Origin: Phlebotomus papatasi
Taxonomy: Eukaryota > Arthropoda > Insecta > Diptera > Psychodidae
Direction of reading: 5' to 3'
NCBI RefSeq assembly: GCF_024763615.1
Contig: NC_077222.1
Coordinates: forward strand, 25,234,001-25,298,000
Length of the DNA stretch: 64,000 bases
The notes beneath the pieces were generated by a model. It had not been told where the DNA came from. It did not search any database and saw nothing but the letters and a program-made list of their open reading frames with translations. The position numbers and the translations under genes are program-made. Every line of letters begins with the position of its first letter. The stretch's first letter is position 1. Shown here piece by piece: positions 47,213 to 58,200 of this stretch.

Positions 47213-47850
47213 TAGTAAAAAGTCAAATACGGTCAGAAAAAAATTGGAAATGATCCGTAAAAAATAAAAAAATGGTCAGTAAAAAATAAAGAGGGTGTAG
47301 TAAAAATTTAAAAAAAGAATAGAAAAAAATTAAAAAAGAACAGTGCTTTATTAAAAGCGAAAAGCGATCAGTAAAACATCAAAAGGTGTTAGCAAAAAAT
47401 TAAACATGATAAGTAAAAAATAAAAGATGATCAGTAAAAAATAAAAAGTGGTTAGTAAAAAATAAAAAGTGGTCAGTAAAAAATTAAAAATTAGCAGTAA
47501 GAATATTGAATTTGGTCAGTAAAAAATTAAAAATGATCAGTAAAAAATTAAAAAAAGCAGTAAAAAAATAAAATGTGGTCAACAACAATTTTTTTATTTT
47601 TTTACTGCTCAATTTTAATTTTTTATTGCTTTTTTAATTTTTTTGCTGCTCATTTTTAATTTTTTGCTGATAAACTCGAATATATTCTACTGATGAATTC
47701 GAAGTTTTTACTGACCAAATTTAACTTTTTAATGACAAAATTTTACATTTTACTGACAAAATTGAAATTTTTTACAGATTATTTCGAATTATTTGCTGAG
47801 CAAATTTAATTTTTTGCTAACCACTTTTAACTTTTTACTGACCATTTGTC
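47213..47850. repeat. inverted arrays of a ~21 bp repeat
   Basis: The left arm (about 47213-47585) repeats GGTCAGTAAAAAATTAAAAA-like units of 20-23 bp in about 15 imperfect copies. The right arm (about 47590-47850) repeats the inverse, TTTTTAATTTTTTACTGACC. The two arms meet directly near 47588 with no obvious spacer, so a transcript would fold into a long hairpin. Confidence 0.85.
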
Positions 47851-48964
47851 TTTTCCCTTATTTAAAAAAGCCTATCTCATTCATTCGGTCTCGAAATTCG
47901 ACTGAACTAAATTTAATTTGGCTCAAAAGAAGAAGAAGAGTGAGCAAGGATTGAAATATGGAAAGCTTTTAAGAAAGAATGGGATGTGAATTTTGACATG
48001 AAATTTTCGTAATCTAAAAAATATGCCGGAGTCTTTATCATTTTATTCTACAAATTGAACCCAAATTCAAGTATAGGAGTGTGATCGATTTTGAATTTGA
48101 ATTTAATCCAATGCTAATTTTATCTATCTAAATTAAGCCTCAAAAATAATTCATATTTACTATTTTTTTTATAAGTTTACAATTAATTTTAGGCATTAAA
48201 CATTTAAGATATCTTGTTTTATCTATCAATCTATTTTTTATTATTATTACTAACTCATAATCTTACTCATGGGGTGACACATTATCAGTTTTACTGACTG
48301 GCTTATGTTTTCTAGTTTCTCTGCTTACGTAATTTTTTTTAAGGGTTTTTCGGGTTTATCGCGAGACGTTTCTGTAGAATTAAGAAAAATTTCTCCTTAT
48401 ATTCCTTGATTTTATTAGTTTTATTTCCAATTCAATAATACTAATTTTATGTCTTCTTTTTGTCCTTCTAATATTTTCGCCTTTGATATCTTTAAAACGG
48501 TTTATTGGAATATGTAATTTTTTAAACCTACTAATTACTATTTCCTAATATGTACTTACATTCTACTATTTCTAAATTTATCTTTTGCTTTGCACCAAAA
48601 ACGAAAAAAGAAGAAATTCACTAAACAATATTTTTTTTTTATACATTTTGTTTAATAAATTCTATTTTTAGTTCTAGCTATTATTTTTGTAACTTTTCTA
48701 CATATTTATTATTTATTATTCTAAACTTTTAATAATAGTTTTAAGTATATTTTCGCTTCTCATAATTTTTAATTTTTTTTGAAAATGTCCAGTCTATCCT
48801 GCTTTCTAAAAATTTTTGTTTTCTTAACTTTTGTGATTTTTATATGACTTAAAACTTTTTATTCTTGAACTCTTTTTTTAATACATTTGCATTTTGCAAA
48901 GTTGTTATTCAAAGAAGTTTCCATATACATATTTTTTATCCTTTTTTAATTTTTCTTCTTTTAT
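47851..48964. other. gene-free AT-rich DNA
   Basis: Very AT-rich with long T runs. Nothing recognised. Confidence 0.5.
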
Positions 48965-49357
48965 GGTAACTGTACTGAATTTCAGCATAGTTGCATGTTA
49001 GCGCCAAAGTCTTAAGTTTAAAATGTAATTATTTTTAATATGAATTGATTTTTTTGTTAATTTTTTTTAAGGAGTATTGTGTCGTAGATAGTTTATTGTA
49101 GATAGTTTATCGACTTTGCTTTCTCTAAAATCATTCTTAATAAATTGTAAAATTAATTAAAATATTAATATAACTTTGGGTAAAATTTCGGGCATCCTGA
49201 TTCTCTTAGTTCTTTGTTCTTCCGGAATTTCTTAGGGACAATCCTCTTTTTGTTTTTTAGCGTTGTATAATCTCCAGAGTATGCAAAAACTAAAAATTTT
49301 GAGGAACAAAAGAAATGACCGAAATTTCAAGCTGGTCGAAATTCGGTACAGTTCCTT
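48965..49357. mobile_element. TA-flanked MITE, GGGTAAGTGTGCC family, diverged copy
   Basis: Co-linear with 50783-51207: GCATAGTTGCATG, GCGCCAAAGTC, a middle TCATTCTTAATAAATTGTAA, then ACAATCTCCAGAGTATGCAA and CAAGCTGGTCGAAATTCGG. The ends have decayed, and a TA lies at 49358-49359. Frame 49263-49475 overlaps it and is not a gene. Confidence 0.7.
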
Positions 49358-49456
49358 TAATTCTTTTTTATCTTCAACAACTATTGTAACAACTATAATT
49401 TACTTTAGGCTTCCTTTAGTTCTTCTGAAAATATCTCCCACAACCACTTATATGGT

Positions 49457-49640
49457 CTTCAGACTTAAGGTTTAGCTCAGCTCCCGATCCAAGCTTCAGA
49501 CTACTATGACTTCTAATCAGTCAAAATTTTTTTTTTTTTTGAAAAATTCAGGTAAGGATTCTGAAAAACCAATAAAATTAGTTTTAATTTAGAATAATGA
49601 ATGAAACCTTCATGAACTGCACTAAACCTTTATTCTGAAG
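49457..49640. mobile_element. MITE with CTTCAGACCTAAGGTTTAGC ends, copy 2
   Basis: CTTCAGACTTAAGGTTTAGC at the left and an inverted, decayed ACTAAACCTTTATTCTGAAG at the right. The interior AAAAACCAATAAAATTAG matches 44215-44405. Confidence 0.65.
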
Positions 49641-50765
49641 ACTGCTTAAAAGCCCTTTATTTACTAAATAATAAACAATTTCTTTTTTTTTCAAATTCTT
49701 ATAGACACCATTTGCTTTTAATAAATTTACAATCCAAAGTAAAAATTTATTAAATATTTATTAAATATTAGTTAAACCTTGGATGTGAAGTCCGAGTTAT
49801 TCCGGTTTTAAACTTGAAGTTCAGTCTAGCTGCTGGAGGTCTCAAAAATATGAATAATAGGTAATTACTGAATTTTATTATTATTTTATTTATTATTATT
49901 CATTTAAATCAAAACCTATAGAGTCCGTCCCTCTTACATGGTTTGATTAAGTGGTAAATAGAAAAATAGAAAAGGAAGCAAAACAGAGAATTATAAGAAA
50001 AAAAAGATTAGGAATTCAGCCTGAATAAGTCTGGTAGGATCTAGCGATGCCGATCATTGATGATTTGGCATGGAAGGAAAGGAGTTGAACAAGTCATCCC
50101 GTCGACAAAAATGATTCGCAATAGCTGGTTAGATTTTTAAAAATCTAATGTCTCATTCGCCCTTAATATCCAATCGTAAGCAACAAGTTCTTGAAGAGCC
50201 TTACCTGATGAGAAATTAGAAGAGTTAAATTATATGGCTAAGTCTTATGGCCTCTACACACTATGAGAAATTTCTTTAAAAAATGCCTTTTTAAAGAAAA
50301 TTTCCCCTATCCTTGTAGGCAGAAACGTCAGAATTTAAAAAAAAAGCAATTTTTTTATACGAAATTGCTTCTAGTGTTTAGACACCATTAGAGCTAAATA
50401 CCATTACAGTCCATCTAGTTAATAACTGCGAAGCTTTAAGGTTAAAATTGTAAAAATAAATAGAAAAAGTACAGTGGAAATCGTTATTTTTCAAGAAAAA
50501 TTTATCGAGCAGGACTTAGGTAAAATTTTTAAAATCAAATCAATTTGATTTAAAAATATTATCATAAATTAAAAAAAAAGATTAAAATAAAGGCTTGTAC
50601 AGACCTGAGTTTAATTTTCATTAATTTCCCACTAAACCATCTATCAGCTTAAATCGAAAGCTTGTACAGGGCATGAGAATCTCTTTAATTTTTAACTCTT
50701 TTATTTTACATTTAATAAGATTTAAGGCAAAATTTGATATTCTAAGCTAATTAATTAAGAATTTA
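49641..50765. other. gene-free AT-rich DNA
   Basis: No gene. ATTTATTAAATATTTATTAAATATTAG near 49745 is a simple AT repeat. Words such as ATATGGCTAAGTCTTATGG near 50233 are loose echoes of the neighbouring MITE family. Confidence 0.45.
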
Positions 50766-51346
50766 TGCCCTAGACACACTTAGGGTAAGTGTGCCAAATT
50801 TCGGTATAGTTGCATGCAGGCGACAAAGTCACAAATTTTAAATGTAATATTTTTAATAAAAATTGAATATTTTTGTTACTCTTTTATAAGGAATGTTGTT
50901 TGGAACCTTGCAGACAATTTATCATCTTTATTTTCTCTAAAATCATTCTTAATACATTTTAAAATGAATAAAAGTGTAGACATAGCATTGATGGCCTATT
51001 TCGGCCACCTTCATTCTCATAGTTCCTTGCCCTTCCAGAATTTTTCAATATCTTTTTTAGATCATCTTGTTCGTCGAAGCGACTTTTTTATTATTTTTTT
51101 GCATTGTACAATCTCAAGAGTATCCAAAAACTAAAAATTCCTGGAAATTCTAGGAACAAAATATATGGCCGAAATTGCAAGCTAGCCGGAATTTGGCACA
51201 CTTACCCTACGACTTAAGCTGAGAGACAGCTTAACGTAATTATAATCAAAATAATAATCAGATTACATCTCTTTCAGATTCTAACCATTCCTATCAGTTT
51301 CCGACTAAGCCGTCTCTCGGCTTAAGTCGTAAGTGTGCCTAGGGCA
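50766..51346. mobile_element. MITE, TGCCCTA... family, copy 2 (interrupted)
   Basis: TGCCCTAGACACACTTA at the left and, after an insertion, CGACTTAAGCTGAGAGACAG continuing the TIR. The right end is CCGTCTCTCGG, then CTTAAGTCGTAAGTGTGCC and TAGGGCA. TTA flanks it (50763-50765 and 51347-51349), a 3 bp duplication like those of PIF/Harbinger. The element is split by the TA-flanked MITE at 50783-51207. Confidence 0.85.
50783..51207. mobile_element. TA-flanked MITE nested in another MITE
   Basis: 425 bp. GGGTAAGTGTGCCAAATTTC at the left is mirrored by GGAATTTGGCACACTTACCC at the right. TA at 50781-50782 and 51208-51209. Removing it restores the TIR of the host MITE, which proves it is the younger insertion. 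The frame at 50814-51134 lies inside it and shows no transposase motif. Confidence 0.9.
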
Positions 51347-51349
51347 TTA

Positions 51350-51689
51350 GACGACTTCCTTGAAAGTTCTTAAAAATCTACTAATATTCAAAGTACTCTA
51401 GAATTAATTAATTGCTAAATTATACCAAGAATATTAAACACTGATTTTGCAAATTAGCTTTTCTGGAATTCCAAATTTTATCCTTCCCAAATTTAAGGGA
51501 TTATTATTAATTTATTCAACATAAAGAAATTAATAATTTCTTTTAAGCTCTGGCACTTAACTTGTCTGTCTTGCATCAGCTGAATCTTGGAGCTTTTCCC
51601 AAGTTCTTTGGCAAGTTGTTTTATTGCTGCTTCGGATGTAATCTTCAGGTCTTGAGAGAGTCTGGGAAGTGGCTGAGATTGGATGAATG
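51350..51689. other. spacer upstream of knk
   Basis: AT-rich up to about 51540, then of higher complexity. Minus-strand frames at 51493-51811 have no known motif. Confidence 0.4.
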
Positions 51690-52169
51690 AGATTCGAGGT
51701 GAGACATTGTTGCTGTTTGCCACGTCTAACTGTGTGGTTATCTGTATTAAATTCACGCGATTCAGTCGCGGACTCCCCTTCCACCAGCCTCTTTCTCACG
51801 TCGGAAGACAAGGCAGACTATAGACTTGCTCCCGAGGTCTCCAACTCTTCCAATCCCGAAGACACTCGACTTTGTCTTCAGCTCACGTTTCCACTGCGAA
51901 CGGTTTTAGTGATTTGTCGGACTCGGACGGAGTTGAAAGACTCTCTTGGTCTCTTTGCTTCAATCTGAAGACTCTTTTTTCTTTACTTTTGGTTTGAAAA
52001 TAAATTCCTTGAGGATTTTCACGGATGTGTTCTTGAGTGCTTCAAGTGCGGAAAATGCATTTGTGAAGTGTGAAATGTGCTTTTTGCTGTGTGACCAAAC
52101 TTTTGAGGATTACTAAAAGAGGCTTTCCAGGAGATCCGTCAAAAGAAAAGTTAAAAATTCAGAGACAAA
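51690..52169 (+). promoter_or_regulatory. putative knk promoter and 5' UTR
   Basis: A GC-richer, high-complexity stretch directly upstream of the proposed start codon. A TTCAGTC word at 51761-51767 resembles an insect initiator, but I see no convincing TATA or downstream element, so the transcription start is not fixed. Short upstream frames (for example from ATG near 52070) run out of phase with knk. RNA 5' ends would settle it. Confidence 0.35.
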
Positions 52170-52242
52170 ATGACGAAAGTGCTGCAAGTTGTCAATTGGT
52201 GTACATTTCTTGTATTCCACCTGAGCAATTTCTATTCAATTG
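52170..52242 (+). CDS. knk: knk coding exon 1 (signal peptide), predicted
   Basis: ATG in an excellent insect start context (GACAAAATGA) opens MTKVLQVVNWCTFLVFHLSN..., a basic residue followed by a hydrophobic core. It ends ATTG/GTACGT. The leftover G joins AA at 59915 to make GAA (Glu). Both the phase and the lack of any other signal peptide near exon 2 support it. It implies a 7672 nt first intron. Exon 1 is the least certain part of the model. Confidence 0.65.
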
Positions 52243-55200
52243 GTACGTGGTCATTTGCACTCTGAGTCGCCTTGAATTTATCACAATTAAATTTACTTTC
52301 AATTCCGGCCCCATGACGCCCCTTTTAAAAGTGTCTCACCAGCAAAATAAGAAAAAGAAAAATCCAAAGATTGTAAACTTTATGCCTCAGTTCCATTTCT
52401 CACAATCTCGCACTTTTTTTTTAAATTTTCTTACTTCATCCGCAAGAAACAAAAGGTTAATGAAATTGAGAGGAAATTTTTCTCAACAATTAACCACTTC
52501 AAAGAGCATTTATGGCAATAGTCGGTGCTCCATGGAAGAGCTCGAGAACGAAAGATTTCAATGGTCTCTGGAGAAGGAAATGCAGCATAAGAAAAAGTGC
52601 GTCAATTTGGATCGTCGCTGAGACGATCATGGCAAAAAAAAATAGAAAGTGGTTCTAATGTGTTGTGCAAAATTTACGATGGGAACCGGTTTCCGCAATT
52701 TATTATTCACTAAAAGCTCTAATAGATTGACAAAAAACTGCCGAAATTTTATCCAAAAGCGACGAACCTGCAATTTTCACAACTTCCCGATTTCTTAGCT
52801 TCGTTGTTTCCTAGCAAAATTCTTGTTAGACTTTATTATTTATATATTAAATTCAAACTCTGCTGTGAAAGAAAAGTTATCGCTACATCTTGAATATTCA
52901 ATGACTTTTATTAATGAGTTTTTTTTGCATAAAACAAGAGAAATTGTGCCAAATGTTTATCATTGAGAAAATCGCAAAAAAAATTCATTCACAAGAAATT
53001 GTAAATATTCATTATAAATTTTTCAACTTTGGCAAAACACAGTATTTTTTTACCAAGTTATTTTACTGTGAATATGTTCGTGGTAAATTTGGCATTTATT
53101 TTATCAATTAATGCAAAAACGAAAGGTCAAGCTTTAGGACTTGTTATTCTTGTCAGAAGCATGAATATTGATTCAGAATTTTGTTTTGACCAAGGTATTG
53201 ACATAAAAAAAAAAACAGAAGTAAAACTTAAAAAAAAATTAAATCAAGAACAGAATGATAAATATTTAGTTTGAAAGACGGCTGAAATTCGGGTCCAAAA
53301 TTCAGAGAAACCCTTGCGAAAACTTTGTCAGCAGCGTTCTCGATTCAAAATTAGGAGTTTAAAACATAATAAATTAACCCCAATCAATAAATTTTGCAAT
53401 TAAATAAAAAGTTTTAATAAATAAAAAGAAAATAGTGAGCTAAATGTGGGTAGTAAACATGTGAAAAATCAAACGACCCATATAATTTTATATTTTTCAC
53501 GCTCTCAGAGTTACTAATAACTAATTCTTTTAATATAATTAATTTTTAATATAATTAACAAATAAAATAGAGAAAAATTAAAAATAATTTTATATTAAAT
53601 TTTATATTTTTTCTGACATATTCAACTTCGAAAGGAAATGTTACTGAGTTACCAAATTTGCAAAATCCCAAAAAATGTAGATTAATAAATATTCCATTAT
53701 CTTAAGAAGGGGTATAGGAATCTTTTGGTAAAAAGTCTATGGTTTTATTATTCGAGAAAAGCAATAAATAACTGTTAAAGAATGATTTTGTCATCCTTTA
53801 ACAAATAAATAACCAAGTTCAATTTTTTTCCTCTAATCCAAAAATCAACAATATTCTATGTCTAAGAACTGATTTATCTCTTAAGGGGTTACATGGGTCG
53901 AAGACTAAAACATAGCATGTTCCTCTAACTAAGTATTTTTCAACATTGTAAAAGAAATTATTTAATTCAAGTCATTTTAATTTGCTAAATTCAGATTAAT
54001 TTGGCCAACCACATTTAATGCTATTTTACCATGTTTAAACGTGTTTTGTGAACCAAGTATAAGTTTATATTAATAAATAAATAAATATCTATCAATTCAA
54101 ATGATTTTTAATGCCAAATAATTCATAGGAATAATTCATCTGAAAATTAATTTGAATTTAGAAATGGAAAAAATCCTAGTGTGATAGCACGGTTAGGCAT
54201 ATGAAAATGCAATTTAATTTATATTTTTTGAATTTTTCAATTAATTTTTTTTTAAATTCAGGTGCTGGAACCTGATTTTCGGATTTTTTTCTGGATAATA
54301 TTCAGTTTTCGATGAACAAGGCTGCTCAGGGTAAATTTATATGATAACAAAAATTAAATGTTTCTTATTAGCAAATGAGTTAAAGAGTTAAACTGTCCTT
54401 AAATGTAAGGAGTTTAAGTCACCTTTATCACAACTTAGCTTACATGGCAAGAATTCAATTTTTTTTTTCAAAAATTATTCATTCTAATTCATTTCCTAAT
54501 ATGAAATATTTTTAGTTTTTTCTGCTTTCAAAAGAATCTACTCTGAGTAATCTTGTCCACTGAAAAGTCATTTTTTCAAAAAGCTCTCCGAAAATCAATT
54601 CCCAGCGGATGAATTTTTTAAATTTTAAATGAAAATTTAAGAAAATGTAGTTTAAATGTTTTGTTTTCATATGCTTAAAAGCTTAAAATAAATAATTTTT
54701 TACAATGTTGAAAAAAAAACTTATAGAAAAATCAAGTTGTTTTCTTTTAGTCTCTTTGATCCACATAGCCGCTTAAAAGCCTTGAAAATATCAAGAATAT
54801 GTTACTTTTCTGTGATTAAAATTTAATACATACAAAATTGTAAAAATCTTATATCTTAAAATTATTATTAAAATACTTGTTCAAAATGTCGCTCGACATC
54901 TTGCACGACATTCATTATTTCCATTCGTTTTTACATAGAGGCACTGAAGACTAATGGCAAGTTTTTCCTAAAAAGAATTAACTTATCGGTCTGATATATT
55001 TCAAAATTGTGAATTAAAAGCTATCTAAAAATACATATTTTTTTTATATTTCATAATGTTCACAGAAATAATACAAGAACTATGAGAATATTTGGTTAAG
55101 TCGCGGTGCAAATATCTACAATTTTTTTACAAGGAAAAGTGAAAAATAGCTTCACTTTTTATTAGGCTTGATGAGCCCCTGAATTTTTAACTACACATTT

Positions 55201-58200
55201 CTGAATTTTCTGTTTCTTCAAATAAAAGGGAAACTTTGAAATTAATCCATTTAAAATTTTATTCAAAAATTCTGAGAAATATTAATCAATGTGTCGCTGC
55301 TAAATGGATCGCTTAAACTTATAACTTAGATGATATAGGGAAAACTGAAGCAATAGGGAGTGTATCCGGGTTTGCCAGTAGAAAAGTGGTCACCCTACGA
55401 GGAAAACACTTATTTGGTCTTGCCCAGAGCTTTCGGTCCCGAGATGGACTTTCTTCAGTGGTCGACTAAATTGTGATTTCGCGGCTTTTCTTAGGGATCC
55501 GTCGAATTTTGTTGGTCAAGATGGTCATCACCACACCGCGAAAACAACTTAGTCGACCACTGAAGAAGTTCCATATCGGAACCGAAAGCTCTGGGGAAGG
55601 CCAAAAAAATGTTTTCTTCTTAAGGTGACCATTGTTTCACTGGCGAACACCGGAAATACCACATGCTCATAAGTTCTTTGTGATTTATTTATTACCTGTG
55701 TCACGAATCCGAGCAGGAGAAAAAGAGGTCCTTCATAAGTTTTTGACGAATAAATCAGTTCAGACTTGTAGTGGATTCCAAGGCCTTTCTAAGGAACACA
55801 AAATATCTTGAATCGGTTAATAAAAATGTATTCAAAAGTCTTTTTTAATGTTGCACCTCGAAAAATAATCCTTAGGAAAAAATATTAAAGCACATTTCTG
55901 TAAATGAACGAATATACGAAAATAAAAAAAACAGGTTGTAGTATAAGAAAAATTTAAATATTTTTAATAATTAAACATTTTATTTAAAAAAGAATTTCTT
56001 GGTTCTTTTACTTGTTTTTAGATAAATCACTTTTATTTAATTTGTTTCCTATTAAAAAATAATCAGTTTTTTTAAATTTGTAAGTTTTTAAAAAAAATTT
56101 ATAAAGAATTACAAGAGTTATCTATTACTACTGTATGAGATATTGAATTCACTGAGAGAAATACGGGTGTGAAATATGCACAAATCGGGGGTTATTTTTC
56201 ACACCAAATTCTAACCCCGAATCAACCAAACCTCTCCGGTAGTAAATTTGGTAATAGGCGGGGGTTAAAAATATTGAGTAGAAAAATCAAACCCTATCGA
56301 GTGTGAATTTTACACCAACGCTATGCAATAAATTAGAAACCCCCATCGAGGGTTATTTTCACACCAATGGTATTTGAAATATTCAAACCTCGACAAGTGA
56401 AATTTTAACACCTGTTGTAGTGTTATTGTTATTACCCCCATTGAGTGTACTATTCACCCTTTTTTTGAGATGTACATTTTCCACCCTTCCCATTAAATAA
56501 AAATAACATAATTCGGTTTAAATAATTTTATTTATATTTCTATCAGTTTTTTCCTAACATAACAGATTTTCAGTTTTTAATATTTTTAGTCTCAACATAT
56601 TTTTACTATTTTTCTAAAACCATGTCAGCTTTACAAGAACTCTTGAATTTGGAATATCATATTTAAAATTAAAAATCTAACAAAATTATTAATAATAGCT
56701 ACATGATTTCTAGTTACTTTATTTTCCGAACAGTGCTATGTGCGCTTATTTTTTACACATACATATTTTTGTCAAATCTTTTTAATTATTTATGCACATT
56801 TTTAACCAATAAGATATTTTTTTAATAATCTAATATACTTCTATTATTATTATCATATTAAGTAACAAACAATCTTTACTATAATGAGTATTTTTGTTAA
56901 ATAATTTTTCACTTAGAAACCGGAGTTTTTTTTTATATAATTCAGAGTGATCTATGTATGTATGTTCACTGAAGAATTATTCTCTTAAAATCGCATATAT
57001 TAAAGAAACGAATATTAGAAACAGTTAGGTATTTACAAATTCCTTTTGTTTACTCCACCATGTATTTCATAGATACGAATATTTGAATTTTTTTAAATTT
57101 AAAATTGAATATTTTCGAGAACATTCTGATGTTTTTTTTTTAAAATTTTGAAAGCATATTTCAAAAACCGTTTTCTTTTGGAAATTTGTGTACCTACTTG
57201 TATTTTATAGAATATCAAGAAGTCCTTCGAGCCTTCGAGCTTATTTTGTACGTCCGGTGCGGCGTTTTATTTTTCAAACGAGTTCCTCTTTGTCCAAGAA
57301 GCCTCGAATATTTTCCTTTTTCCCTGAATTCTGTTTAGCCACGAACGAAGAGCACGATAATCAAATTCTTTTGCTGATCAACGTTGCACACAACGTAGAA
57401 TATTCTTTAAACCTATAAAAGACAAAAAACATAATATTACTATTCTCCTAAGAAAACAATAATTGTACTAATACAAGATAAAATGATTTCTAAAATATAG
57501 AGAGAAAATTCAGTTTTTAAGAAAATGGTCTAAATCTAAGGCTTATTTTTTAAAACAAAAAATTTCTAAATGAAATATAAAGTATTAATATTACATTTTG
57601 AAGTTTTTGGTAATATCACTCCGAGTTTTGTTAATTTATTAATGAATTCTGTGTCTTTTATTATTTTTGTGAATCAAATAATTTATTTAACTAAAATAAA
57701 TTATTAAGCCTAACATCAAAATTGAGAATATTATATTCAAAAATCGCAATTTTTCATAAACTTGAACGCTTAATGTGCTAAAATTTTATATTCCAAGTAA
57801 GGACTAAAATTTTAAATGTTCAGTAGTGAACTGTAGAAATGAAATTGAAAACAAATTATTATATAACGCTTTGAAATGCAACTCATGAATTGCTAATTTA
57901 AATATACAGAAAATACTTTTCCACGTACACTACCTTCATTTCTTCAATGATTAAAAATATACAAAAATCTAATAAAAGTGAAATTCAAAAACTTGTAATT
58001 AATATGTTCCGTTTGGTATAGTATCTTTAATTTTTAATTTAATACGGATTACTAAAAGCTTCATAAAACATTAAATATTTGAACTAATAAAATATAACTC
58101 TGTTGGCACAGAATAAAATATTGAATCAAATTATTAATCTAGACCGTATAAAAAACTCAAGGATTAAACTATATTTTTCTGACTAAAATACACAAAAAAA

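Noticed and set aside
52070..52621. 183-codon plus-strand frame as a separate gene
   Set aside because: It overlaps the knk start codon in another frame, has no recognised motif, becomes low-complexity and crosses the proposed exon 1 donor.
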